The notes beneath the pieces were generated by a model that was not told where the DNA came from, made no database searches, and saw only the letters and a list, made by a program, of their open reading frames with translations. 49,673 bases of DNA from Anaerotignum sp. (GTDB lineage: Bacteria > Bacillota > Clostridia > Lachnospirales > Anaerotignaceae): NCBI GenBank assembly GCA_020024255.1, contig JAHHTX010000002.1, positions 1-49,673 of the forward strand, given 5' to 3'. The position numbers and the translations under genes were made by a program. Shown piece by piece: positions 24,168 through 32,544 of this stretch. Numbering within the stretch: the stretch's first letter is position 1; each line of letters opens with the position of its first letter.

Positions 24168-25883
24168 TTGGATACAAGAGAAAAAAGAACGAACCATATG
24201 GAAAAAAAGCGAATGAAACAGTCTGTCGCCATAAAGCTTTTAAGCATTTTTTCTATCTCAGCATTATCGCTGATATTTATTGTACTCATCTTTGTTTTCA
24301 ATACAAGCAATTATTATGACGTAGTTTTGGAAGAACAAACCGTAATTATGGATAACGCAAAAGATTTTGGTGACGCCTCCAAATATCTGACACAGCAAGT
24401 ACGTTCCTTTGCCGCCAGCGGAAAGGAAGTATATAATCAAAACTATCATAAAGAATTGACCACGGATAAACGGAGAGAAAAGGCTATGGACGCCATTTCA
24501 ACTATGGGCATAACCAAGGAGGAACAGCAGATTGTAGATTCCATTTTCGCCTATTCCAATAGACTGATTCCTCTGGAAGAAAAAGCGATTAAGTTCAAAG
24601 AACAAGGAAAGACTGATGATGCCATTGCTCTGGTATACGGAGACGAATACAGCAAAAACGAAGCACAAATCCTAGATGGAATACAGCGTCTTCATGATTC
24701 CTTGGAGGAGAGAACAAACAACAAACTGAACAAACTGGGAAACTGGATTGATATTTCTTTTATGGCTGTATTCCTTTGTCTGTTAATTATGATTATTGTA
24801 CAGATCTTGATTATTCATTACGTCTTAAAAGAAATTTTACACCCTCTTGTTGACATCAAAAATGGCATGAAGCAGATTGCTGACGGAGATTTCAACGTAT
24901 CCCCTGCATCGCAAATGGACGATACAGAAATCGGCGAGCTGACTGCCGCTGTTCAGCATATGAAAGACAGAACAGCAATGATTATTGATGACATCGGCTA
25001 TGTGGCAAAACATCTTGCCAATGGGGATTTTACGGTTACTTCCCAAAAAGAAGAAAATTATGTGGGTGCATACCTGCCCATTTTGCAGGCATTCAACGGC
25101 TTACGGGACAAACAGAATACCACCATGCAAAAGATCCATGAAATAGTCAACTGCGTAACATCTAGTGCAGGACAGGTATCCGATGGGGCACAGGCTTTGG
25201 CACAGGGTGCAACGGAACAGGCAGCATCTATAGAGGAGCTTTCTGCCTCCATCTCAGATATTACCAAAGAAGTCAATGACAACTCCGAAAAAATAGTAAA
25301 TGCAAACGAACTTGCCCACAAAACAGGAAATACCGTTGTAACGGGTAATGAAAGAATGAAAGAACTTGTTGTGGCAATGGAAGAAATCGATAGCTGTGCA
25401 AAAGATGTTGCGAATATCATCAAGACCATTGACGATATTGCGTTCCAGACCAATATCCTCGCCCTCAATGCTGCCGTAGAAGCAGCAAGAGCAGGAACTG
25501 CCGGCAAAGGCTTTGCCGTAGTCGCAGACGAAGTGCGAAACCTTGCTTCCAAATCTGCAGAGGCAGCAAAAAATACAACAGGGCTTATTGATAATGCACT
25601 TGCATCTGTAGAAAAAGGGGTTGCCCTTGCCGGAGAAACAGCCGAAGAACTGGAATCCGTCCGCACTGATGCCGAAAAAATTGTAAAGATGATTCAAAAT
25701 ATCGAAGAAACTTCTCTCAATCAGGCGGAAGGTGCAAAACAAATTGCCATAGGCATTGATCAGATTTCCGCCGTTGTCCAGACCAACAGTGCAACAGCAG
25801 AAGAAAGTGCGGCAACCAGTAAAGAATTGTCTGAACAGGCAAGCATGATGAAATCTTTGATTGACCTATTCAAACTTTCATAA
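24168..25883 (+). CDS. Methyl-accepting chemotaxis protein
   Basis: A 571-aa transmembrane receptor. A first membrane helix (about residues 20-42), a helical extracellular sensor of about 170 residues, a second helix (about 215-240), HAMP domains and a long signalling coiled coil follow. The tip matches the universal IDDIAFQTNILALNAAVEAA hairpin. The start is taken as TTG at 24168, because a perfect AAAGGAGGG lies 7 nt upstream; an ATG-initiated frame from 24030 has no such site. No chemotaxis or flagellar genes adjoin it. The stimulus is unknown. Confidence 0.92.
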   Translation: MDTREKRTNHMEKKRMKQSVAIKLLSIFSISALSLIFIVLIFVFNTSNYYDVVLEEQTVIMDNAKDFGDASKYLTQQVRSFAASGKEVYNQNYHKELTTDKRREKAMDAISTMGITKEEQQIVDSIFAYSNRLIPLEEKAIKFKEQGKTDDAIALVYGDEYSKNEAQILDGIQRLHDSLEERTNNKLNKLGNWIDISFMAVFLCLLIMIIVQILIIHYVLKEILHPLVDIKNGMKQIADGDFNVSPASQMDDTEIGELTAAVQHMKDRTAMIIDDIGYVAKHLANGDFTVTSQKEENYVGAYLPILQAFNGLRDKQNTTMQKIHEIVNCVTSSAGQVSDGAQALAQGATEQAASIEELSASISDITKEVNDNSEKIVNANELAHKTGNTVVTGNERMKELVVAMEEIDSCAKDVANIIKTIDDIAFQTNILALNAAVEAARAGTAGKGFAVVADEVRNLASKSAEAAKNTTGLIDNALASVEKGVALAGETAEELESVRTDAEKIVKMIQNIEETSLNQAEGAKQIAIGIDQISAVVQTNSATAEESAATSKELSEQASMMKSLIDLFKLS

Positions 25884-25926
25884 AATGAACCATAAAAACT
25901 CTCCATATTGGCAAAACCATAAACAG

Positions 25927-25966
25927 AAACGGCAGACAAAGACTTTTGTTCTTTGTCTGCCGTTTT
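25927..25966 (+). terminator. Terminator of the chemoreceptor gene
   Basis: Long stem ACGGCAGACAAAGA / TCTTTGTCTGCCGT, short loop, TTTT. The minus-strand version also ends in T-rich sequence, so it may stop the tail cassette too. Confidence 0.85.
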
Positions 25967-26109
25967 GCTTGTGCAAAAACCACCCTTTTCCTGCCTGTTT
26001 CCGCTTCTTCTCCATTCTCTCCCCATAAAAATTTATGGTACAAAATCCAAAACGGAAAGCAAAGTTATCCAAAATGCCACAGCTAAACCGATTTTTTATG
26101 CTGTCTGTT

Positions 26110-26229
26110 TTATTTCGCAATAATCTCTTCCATCTGGGCTTCTGTAATAATACCCATATGCACATACGCCCAAAGCTGATCTTTTCTGATAAAGTTTTTC
26201 AAGTATCTTTCTTTCAGTTTCTCAACCAT
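26110..26229 (-). CDS. XkdX-like small phage protein (39 aa)
   Basis: The frame begins MVEKLKERYLKNFIRKDQ and continues LWAYVHMGIITEAQMEEIIAK. The pattern of a basic amphipathic start, a K-D/AYVxxGxIT core and an ExxEI end is that of XkdX-family proteins, which follow tail-fibre genes in many Firmicutes phages. The ATG overlaps the previous stop (ATGGTTGA), and GGGGTG lies upstream. It is too short for most gene finders. The role of XkdX is unknown. Between this gene and the chemoreceptor terminator nothing convincing is coded. Confidence 0.72.
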   Translation of the reverse strand: MVEKLKERYLKNFIRKDQLWAYVHMGIITEAQMEEIIAK

Positions 26230-26518
26230 TTTTTTCACCCCTCATGTGCAAAATCAAAATTTCCAAGTCTGTGATTGCCTGCATAATGGTTTCCGTTTCC
26301 GTATATACCGGCGTAGGTGCAGGCTCATAGTCATAAACAAGGGTTTTCTCTGCCGTCACTTTCAAAAACGGTACAAAATCCTCTTTTGGGGGCGGTTCGG
26401 GCGGCAGTCCGCCATCAATCCAAATGGTATTCTTTGCCAGACATTCCTTGGCAAGTTCTTTGGAAAGATAAGCATTATGCCAAACCACTCTTCCTGTTTC
26501 ATCAAAATTTACAAGCAT
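26222..26518 (-). CDS. Phage tail-cassette protein, 98 aa, unknown function
   Basis: A 98-aa protein starting at an ATG 8 nt after AAAGGAG, 2 bp beyond the upstream fibre gene stop and overlapping the XkdX-like gene by 8 bp. The middle is proline-rich (GGLPPEPPPKEDFVPF) and the C-terminus is helical (ETIMQAITDLEILILHMRG). Short proteins of this kind sit between tail-fibre and XkdX genes in Clostridia prophages, often annotated as tail assembly or hypothetical. Function is inferred from position only. Confidence 0.65.
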   Translation of the reverse strand: MLVNFDETGRVVWHNAYLSKELAKECLAKNTIWIDGGLPPEPPPKEDFVPFLKVTAEKTLVYDYEPAPTPVYTETETIMQAITDLEILILHMRGEKNG

Positions 26519-26520
26519 TT

Positions 26521-27267
26521 CTATTCTCCTTTCTGTCCCACTGTTCTGATATCGTAGCAAAGATCGAAAGATGCCCAAATTCTATTTGCTCTGTAACACT
26601 CAACGATAAAATCATAACATCTTCCTTTTTCCACATACAAAACAGCACCATCTAAATACAAAGAATTTTCAGGGCAAGTATATGAAACTTCCGTGACAAT
26701 CTGTGGTTGATATAGTGTTAAAGGCGGTGCATTTCGCAATGCTTCTGCCACAAAACCGGAAATAACCTTTGGTTTAAAGTGTCCGCTGATACCATTTCCT
26801 TGTGAAAAATTGGTTTTAACATAAATATATCCATTGGCTTCTGCCGTAAAATGAGATAAAACCAAATGACCACCAAATTCGTGACCTTCTGTTTCCTTCA
26901 AATAAGTCTGTGGTATTGTTATTTTCACACTGTTTTTATTGGGCACATATACTTTTTCATTCTGATTCGCCAACACGCCAAAAATGGTATCACTGCCTGT
27001 ATCTGTAGATATTCCCAGTTTTTTGTTGAGCATATCCAGTTTTTTCTGCATATCACTTGTCTTTGTATCCACACCTTTAATATTTGTGCCGTTTGTGATA
27101 ACGTTCTGCCCCACAACATCAAGTTTGTTTCCAATACCAATAATCTCCTGTTCCTGCACATAAAGCTGATTGTCCAGTTTTTCCGCATTGCCATTAAAAT
27201 CGTCCACGTTATAAAAATCCTCCTGAGCAGGCAAAATCAGGTTATAATTTTTTGTTTGTCTTGCCAT
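26521..27267 (-). CDS. Phage tail-fibre-like protein
   Basis: A 248-aa protein. The N-terminus MARQTKNYNLILPAQEDFYN and the following VDDFNGNAEKLD resemble phage tail-fibre attachment regions of Clostridia (pattern: L-x-P-x-x-x-D-F-Y-x-V-x-x-F-N-x-N-x-x-x-x-D). A helical coiled segment (about 35-95) leads to a beta-rich C-terminal receptor-like domain of about 140 residues. A perfect AAAGGAGGTG site precedes the ATG. No other structural, packaging or integrase genes are nearby, so this is an isolated cassette or a prophage remnant. Confidence 0.75.
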   Translation of the reverse strand: MARQTKNYNLILPAQEDFYNVDDFNGNAEKLDNQLYVQEQEIIGIGNKLDVVGQNVITNGTNIKGVDTKTSDMQKKLDMLNKKLGISTDTGSDTIFGVLANQNEKVYVPNKNSVKITIPQTYLKETEGHEFGGHLVLSHFTAEANGYIYVKTNFSQGNGISGHFKPKVISGFVAEALRNAPPLTLYQPQIVTEVSYTCPENSLYLDGAVLYVEKGRCYDFIVECYRANRIWASFDLCYDIRTVGQKGE

Positions 27268-27355
27268 ACTTCTCACCTCCTTTCGCCGTAATCTTAGGCA
27301 GAGAAAAATCTCAAAGAGTCGCAACTTGTATAAATCCCAACTTTTCTATTAAAAA

Positions 27356-27382
27356 AGACTTCTTGGTTATACCAAGAAGTCT
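27356..27382 (-). terminator. Terminator beyond pgi and repeat R3
   Basis: Perfect stem AGACTTCTTGGT / ACCAAGAAGTCT; minus strand continues TTTTTTAAT. It abuts repeat R3 exactly. Confidence 0.85.
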
Positions 27383-27606
27383 GAGGGTGCCGAAAAAATA
27401 GTTTTTATTCCTTTTCGAAAATGCGAAAGGGCTTGGGAAACGAAGGGTTTCCCAAATGGAATTCGCAGTGGGAATTCACTTCCCACGAGGAAAAGCAGAA
27501 GTTTCAAGGCTTTTTTTCCTTTGGAACTTCTGCTTTATTCCTCTGTCTGCTCGTCAAAGCCTTGAATGAAATGAGGCTTTGACGAAGGGGGGCGACTTTG
27601 TCTACC
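27383..27606 (+). repeat. Dispersed hairpin repeat, copy R3 (full length)
   Basis: A 224-bp copy with the left end GAGGGTGCCGAAAAAATAG and right end GGCGACTTTGTCTACC, related by inversion. All hairpins are present: TTGGGAAAC / GTTTCCCAA, GTGGGAA / TTCCCAC, GCAGAAGTTTCAAGG / CCTTTGGAACTTCTGC and CGTCAAAGCCT / AGGCTTTGACG. It lies 3' of pgi. Confidence 0.92.
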
Positions 27607-27617
27607 ATTTAATTTTC

Positions 27618-28985
27618 TTATTCGCCCAATCTTGCCTCCAGTTCTGCCTTCAGCCCTTCAAAGCCGGGTTTCCCCAGAAGGGCGAACATATTCTTTTTGT
27701 AGGCTTCCACGCCGGGCTGGTCAAAAGGATTCACGTCCAGAAGATACCCACTGATGCCCACTGCCTTTTCAAAGAAGTACACCAATGCACCAAAGTGCCA
27801 AGCATCCATTCTTTCCATTTCAATGGTCATATTGGGCACACCGCCGTCCATATGGGCAAGCATTGTCCCTGCAAAGGCTTTGCTGTTGACAAACTGCATT
27901 TCTTTTCCCGAAAGGAAGTTCAGTCCGTCCAAATCTGCTGTATCAAAGGGCACACGGACTGTGGCCTTTGGCTCTCTGCACCAAAGCACTGTTTCAAAGA
28001 AATGACGTTTTCCTTCCTGAATATACTGTCCAATGGAATGAAGGTCAGTAGAGAAATTGGCAGTAACGGGGAAAATGCCCTTGCCTTCTTTTCCTTCGCT
28101 TTCTGCAAAAAGCTGTTTATACCATTCCCCAAAAGAAGTCAGATGGGGTTCGTAGTTTGCCAAAATTTCTATGGTTTTGCCTTGTCTGTAAAAAAGGTTT
28201 CTTGCTGCTGCATATTGATAGCAGGGATTTTCCGCAATTTTGGGATTGGCATATGTTTTTTCTGCCCAAGCTGCCCCTTCCATAACCGTATCAATATCAA
28301 TACCTGCCACTGCCATGGCAAGAAGTCCCACTGCTGTCAGAACAGTAAATCTGCCGCCAATATCATCAGGGATAACAAAGGTTTCATAGCCTTCCGCATC
28401 GCACATGGTTTTCAATGCACCTCTTGCTTTGTCTGTTGTGGCAAAAATCCGTTCTGCCGCCTTTTCCTTGCCGTATTTCACTTCCAAAAGCTGTTTGAAA
28501 ATGCGGAAAGCGATTGCAGGTTCTGTGGTTGTGCCGGATTTGGAAATAACATTCACAGAGAAATCCCTGCTGCCCAAAATAGTCAGAATATCCTGCAAAT
28601 AAGCAGAACTGATGTTATTCCCTACAAAGTAAATATCCGGCGTTTTTTTGTGTTTGTTTTCGTTGTAGAAAGGTGTCTGAATAAAATCCAGTGCCGTTCT
28701 TGTTCCTAGGTAAGAGCCTCCAATACCAATAACAATCAGTACCTCACTCTGTGCCTGAATTTTCTTTGCTGCCTTCTTGATTCGGGCAAATTCCTCTTTA
28801 TCGTAGTCCGTAGGCAAGGTTACCCAGCCGGTAAAATCATTTCCCTTTCCTGTCTTTTCGTGGAGTGCTTTGTGGCATTGTTCCACATCTTGCTGCAAAG
28901 CAAGAATATCCTCCTGTTTCAGTGCATCTCCTTTTATGGAAAATGTAATCTTTCTGGGTGTTGTTTCGCTTGCTGTTATATTCAT
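27618..28985 (-). CDS. pgi: Glucose-6-phosphate isomerase
   Basis: A 455-aa cytosolic enzyme converting glucose 6-phosphate and fructose 6-phosphate in glycolysis. Family motifs are VIGIGGSYLGTRTALDF (about 75-91), VISKSGTTTEPAIAFR (about 140-155) and QPGVEAYKKNMFALLGKP near the C-terminus with the conserved Lys. The length fits the short bacterial form. GAGGAGGT sets the ATG. It lies 40 bp after the LysM-G5 gene on the same strand and may be co-transcribed with it. Repeat R3 and a terminator follow. Confidence 0.96.
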   Translation of the reverse strand: MNITASETTPRKITFSIKGDALKQEDILALQQDVEQCHKALHEKTGKGNDFTGWVTLPTDYDKEEFARIKKAAKKIQAQSEVLIVIGIGGSYLGTRTALDFIQTPFYNENKHKKTPDIYFVGNNISSAYLQDILTILGSRDFSVNVISKSGTTTEPAIAFRIFKQLLEVKYGKEKAAERIFATTDKARGALKTMCDAEGYETFVIPDDIGGRFTVLTAVGLLAMAVAGIDIDTVMEGAAWAEKTYANPKIAENPCYQYAAARNLFYRQGKTIEILANYEPHLTSFGEWYKQLFAESEGKEGKGIFPVTANFSTDLHSIGQYIQEGKRHFFETVLWCREPKATVRVPFDTADLDGLNFLSGKEMQFVNSKAFAGTMLAHMDGGVPNMTIEMERMDAWHFGALVYFFEKAVGISGYLLDVNPFDQPGVEAYKKNMFALLGKPGFEGLKAELEARLGE

Positions 28986-29025
28986 GTTTGTTACCTCCTC
29001 TTGTTGTGTATTTCCCCATATATTT

Positions 29026-30252
29026 TTATGCCGTTCCTCTTTCAATAATTTCCGGCACAGCTTTCTCAATTACCTCATTGGAAATTTCTTTTTCTTCCGT
29101 AATCATGGTGTTGACTCTGGTAATCTGAATGGTACTCTTTTTCTGACCGTCCCGTCCCCGCTGCACCACACGCTGATAGGATTTCGGCTTATTGGGATTG
29201 TCCCGATATTCATATGTTTTTTTCTCTACCATAATCAATTCTTGGGTTTCAATGGTCTTCACCGAAACCAAAGGTTTCTGTACCGTCACATTCAACACCT
29301 TTCCGATGATAACAGGTGTTGTGATGGTCATACCGGGATTCATTTCCAGAAGGTCTTTCTGTGCCATATTGTGAGAAGATGCGATTTTCCCAAGGGTATC
29401 CCCTTCTTGCACCGTATAGGTTTTTGTAACCGGTGTTGTGCCTTCCAACAGTTTCACCGTATCTTCAATGGAAAGAAGCTCGGACGATGCCACAAACTGC
29501 TTTTTAATGGTCACTTTTTCCACAAACTCTACTTTCACATTGCCTTTGCTTTCCTTGGTTTGTTTCGCTTTTTCTGTTTGGGACGCAGAATTGTTTGTTT
29601 CTTCCTTCTGCTTTTCTTCTTTTGGTTTGTCCGCCTCTTTTTTCTGCTGTTCTTCCTGTTTCTCCTCCACTGCCTTTGTTTTCATGATTTTTAATACTTC
29701 TTTGGCATCTTTTTCTTTGGCAAGAGCTGCCACTTTGCTGCCATCAACAAAAATAACGGAGGCTTCCACCTTATAGGTCACTTTGCCCTGCAATTTTGGC
29801 AGAAGGTATTCCTTTGTACAGATATTTTTCTTCTTATCCTTAGGAATATGTATTTTTTGCACTCTAATTTTTTCATTGACTTTAACGGCTGTCCCCACGA
29901 CTTCCTTGAGTTGTGCCTCCAAATCCTTTGTCAGTTCTTCACCGGTTATGCGTTTATCTTTCAAAATGCCAATGCTTTCTTTTCCCACAAAGACCTCTGC
30001 ACCGTTTTTACGAAGTCCGAAAAGGAGTGCAAAACAGACAAGGACAAGGAGTATCAATATGCCCATCTGTCTTGGAGAAATGCGGATATTGCTTTTCTTT
30101 TTTCCTCTTTTGCGGTTTGGCTTTTTTTCCTGTTTCTTCCCCTGTTGTGTTGAAGAATTGGACTTTTTCTGTGTGCCGCCGCTGTATGCCACTCGTTCCT
30201 CTCTTGTCGGGAACAAGTCTGATTGCTTAGTTTCCTGATTTTTTCTTGCCAC
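29026..30252 (-). CDS. Membrane-anchored LysM and G5 domain protein
   Basis: A 408-aa cell-wall-associated protein starting at GTG, 6 nt after GGGAGGTG. A basic cytoplasmic N-terminus (about 1-62) leads to one membrane helix (about 63-82). A Lys/Glu/Gln-rich low-complexity linker (about 190-240) follows, then a LysM domain (about 280-325, YTVQEGDTLGKIASSHNM) and a G5 domain to the end (ending IERGTA). LysM binds peptidoglycan and G5 is an adhesive wall module. Many relatives continue into an M23 peptidase domain after this point; here the protein stops at G5, with no peptidase remnant before pgi. Confidence 0.87.
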   Translation of the reverse strand: MARKNQETKQSDLFPTREERVAYSGGTQKKSNSSTQQGKKQEKKPNRKRGKKKSNIRISPRQMGILILLVLVCFALLFGLRKNGAEVFVGKESIGILKDKRITGEELTKDLEAQLKEVVGTAVKVNEKIRVQKIHIPKDKKKNICTKEYLLPKLQGKVTYKVEASVIFVDGSKVAALAKEKDAKEVLKIMKTKAVEEKQEEQQKKEADKPKEEKQKEETNNSASQTEKAKQTKESKGNVKVEFVEKVTIKKQFVASSELLSIEDTVKLLEGTTPVTKTYTVQEGDTLGKIASSHNMAQKDLLEMNPGMTITTPVIIGKVLNVTVQKPLVSVKTIETQELIMVEKKTYEYRDNPNKPKSYQRVVQRGRDGQKKSTIQITRVNTMITEEKEISNEVIEKAVPEIIERGTA

Positions 30253-30289
30253 AGGAACACCTCCCTTTTCCGTTTACATTATCTCCTTC

Positions 30290-30318
30290 ATTGTATGACA
30301 TACAGAAAAGGATTGCAA
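30290..30318 (-). promoter_or_regulatory. Promoter of the LysM-G5 gene
   Basis: Minus strand TTGCAA, 17-nt spacer, TACAAT, about 40 bp before the GTG start. Confidence 0.5.
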
Positions 30319-30418
30319 GCAAAACATCGAGGGGACTTTTCTTTATGCCCTGCCAATCTTATCCAAAACCACCTTTTTCTATCGAAGAACCATAAAGCAC
30401 ATTGCCATGCCAAAAAGA

Positions 30419-30450
30419 AAGGACTGCTCTTTAAGGAGTAGTCCTTTTCT
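30419..30450. terminator. Terminator of the wecB unit
   Basis: Hairpin GGACTGCTC / GAGTAGTCC with a wobble pair and T-rich flanks on both strands. Confidence 0.75.
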
Positions 30451-30482
30451 CTTTTCATTTTCAAAACAGCGGGAAATCATGC

Positions 30483-32258
30483 TTATGCTTCATGTTTCTC
30501 ATCTTTCTCTTCTTTCTCAATTTCCCCATCTGTTTTCTCTGTCTGTTCTTCTTCGTCTAAACTATGCAAATCCTCATGGGCAAAGGAGGTATGCAAACCG
30601 TCTGCACAATCATCACCCTGCTCCATATCGGGCTGAACGGAATCCTCATAGATTGTTTCTTCCATATCCATTTTGTCTATATCTGCCTCGTCCCAATCTT
30701 CTGCCTGATTACGCATTTTTCTTTCCTTCAGTTTCTCCCGATAGAACTTTGCATCTTCTTTCAGTTCGTTTGCACGCTCTGTCATGCGGAACATGGCACT
30801 TCTCACAGCAGGCTGCATTTCATCTGCCTTGTCCACCAATTTGGAAGCAGCACTGCGTACTTTGGGTTGAATCATTTCTGCTTTTTCCCCTACGGTTTTT
30901 GCCACGTCCCCAAGGACAGCACCTGCTTTTTCCAATGCACCGCCTATGGCTTTGCCAATTCCGCCATCAGCGGAATCTACACCATTTTGCAGGGCAAGAA
31001 GCAAACGCTCCGCCTCTTCTGCACTAATGATTCCCTTTTCCAGCATACCAAGTATTGCCATTCGTTCGTCCTTCATATGATCTCCTCCCTTTCGTTCTTT
31101 CTTTATTGTAACCACATAATCAGCTGGTCTTTTTTCTCCCTGTGCAAAGGCATAAAGAATTGCCTGTACAATACGCTTGGAAGCATTTCCATCTCCAAAG
31201 GGGTTCTTTGCCTGTGCCATTTTTGCATAAACCTTTTCGTCTGTCAAAAGTTCTTTTGCCATGGTATAAATGGTTTGCTCCTCTGTGCCTGCCAGTTTCA
31301 ATGTGCCTGCCTCTACGCCTTCGGGGCGTTCTGTGACATTACGCAGTACCAATACCGGTTTTCCCATGGAAGGCACTTCCTCCTGCAAACCGCCACTGTC
31401 TGTCATGACCAAATAAGAACGATACATGAGATTGTGCATATCCTTCAAGTCCAAGGGGTCTGTCAGATGAATACGGGGATGTCCGCCAAGTATGCTGTGT
31501 GTGGTTTCCTGCACAACAGGGTTTTTATGGACAGCATACACCACTTCCACATGGGGAAATTCCTCCACAATACGCTTTACGGCATGACAAATATTGATGA
31601 GCGGCTGTCCCAAATTTTCTCTGCGGTGAGCCGTTATGGCAATGACCCGTTTTTCCTTGAAATCAATGGTATTCAGTTCCTCTGTGCGGAAGGTATAGTC
31701 CTCCTCAATGGTATGCGCAAGTGCATCAATCACAGTATTCCCTGTAATAAAAATTGTTTTCTTGTCCACATTCTCCTTTAAGAGATGTTCTTTTGCCAAA
31801 ACTGTGGGCGCAAAGTGCAGGTCTGTAAGTGCCCCTGTCAAACGGCGATTCATTTCCTCTGGGAAAGGCTGATACTTGTCATAAGTACGCAGTCCTGCCT
31901 CCACATGACCGACCTGTATCTGGTTATAATATGCGGCAAGTGCACCGGCAAATGTGGTGGAAGTATCCCCATGTACCAGTACAATATCCGGCTTTTCCTG
32001 TTCCATAACTTCAGAAAGGCCTGTTAATGCACGGGTGGTAATGCCGGCAAGGGTCTGCCTGCTCTGCATGATATTCAGGTCGTATTTTGGCTGAAGGTCA
32101 AAAATCTCCAATACCTGATCCAACATTTCCCTATGCTGTGCAGTAACACAGACAATGCTTTCAATGCGTTCTTCCTGCTCCAGTGCCTTTACCAAAGGAG
32201 CCATTTTAATGGCTTCAGGGCGTGTGCCAAACACGCTCATGACTTTTATTTTATTCAT
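30483..32258 (-). CDS. wecB: UDP-GlcNAc 2-epimerase (non-hydrolysing) fused in frame to a SHOCT-like domain protein
   Basis: A 591-codon frame. Residues 1 to about 385 are a complete WecB epimerase interconverting UDP-GlcNAc and UDP-ManNAc for wall polymers (FGTRPEAIKMAPLV, VHGDTSTTFAGALAAYY, GHVEAGLRT, ITAHRRENLG, TDSGGLQEE). The usual C-terminus is near RPADYV. The frame runs on through a Lys-rich linker into a 197-residue protein. That part opens with a SHOCT/YvlB-N-like module (KDERMAILGMLEKGIISAEE), then two copies of a helical unit (MIQPKVRSAASKLVDKA and EMQPAVRSAMFRMTERA), then a very acidic tail. A strong internal ribosome-binding site and ATG sit exactly at the junction, so two separate products are possible. 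Confidence 0.9.
   Translation of the reverse strand: MNKIKVMSVFGTRPEAIKMAPLVKALEQEERIESIVCVTAQHREMLDQVLEIFDLQPKYDLNIMQSRQTLAGITTRALTGLSEVMEQEKPDIVLVHGDTSTTFAGALAAYYNQIQVGHVEAGLRTYDKYQPFPEEMNRRLTGALTDLHFAPTVLAKEHLLKENVDKKTIFITGNTVIDALAHTIEEDYTFRTEELNTIDFKEKRVIAITAHRRENLGQPLINICHAVKRIVEEFPHVEVVYAVHKNPVVQETTHSILGGHPRIHLTDPLDLKDMHNLMYRSYLVMTDSGGLQEEVPSMGKPVLVLRNVTERPEGVEAGTLKLAGTEEQTIYTMAKELLTDEKVYAKMAQAKNPFGDGNASKRIVQAILYAFAQGEKRPADYVVTIKKERKGGDHMKDERMAILGMLEKGIISAEEAERLLLALQNGVDSADGGIGKAIGGALEKAGAVLGDVAKTVGEKAEMIQPKVRSAASKLVDKADEMQPAVRSAMFRMTERANELKEDAKFYREKLKERKMRNQAEDWDEADIDKMDMEETIYEDSVQPDMEQGDDCADGLHTSFAHEDLHSLDEEEQTEKTDGEIEKEEKDEKHEA
31074..31089 (-). promoter_or_regulatory. Internal ribosome-binding site and start inside the wecB fusion
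   Basis: Minus strand GGGAGGAG, 5-nt spacer, ATG (31076), in frame with wecB. Initiation here would give a free 197-aa SHOCT-like protein (30483-31076). The sequence also encodes the linker residues KGGDH of the fusion. Confidence 0.7.
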
Positions 32259-32337
32259 ATGAAACTATCTCCTTTATCATCTTTCAGACATTGGGGCTTT
32301 TGTATTCTGCCCCTTTATACAAAATCAGGTTTTCTTT

Positions 32338-32544
32338 CTATCTTCCTGCAAATATCGAAAACAGAATAAGGATACATAAGGAAAGCCCTGCCAAAAAACC
32401 TTCGTTGATGTAAGAAAGCTCACCTTCCTGCTCATGGTTTTGTATACTGCGGAAAATCTTTTCTATGGCTCGAAGCAGTGCATAAATAAACCAGCAGCAA
32501 AGAAACAGCAGTGGCAAACCATAGAATATTACCACTTCTAGCAT
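32338..32544 (-). CDS. Small two-helix membrane protein, unknown
   Basis: A 68-aa protein with two hydrophobic helices (about residues 3-24 and 48-66) joined by a charged loop. Its ATG overlaps the stop of the upstream FAH-family gene by 7 bp, so translation is likely coupled. I do not recognise the family. The tight coupling suggests it is a real gene and shares the upstream transcript, but no function can be assigned. Confidence 0.6.
   Translation of the reverse strand: MLEVVIFYGLPLLFLCCWFIYALLRAIEKIFRSIQNHEQEGELSYINEGFLAGLSLCILILFSIFAGR

Noticed and set aside
26110..27267. Complete prophage
   Set aside because: Only three tail-end genes are seen; no integrase, terminase, capsid, lysis genes or attachment sites.
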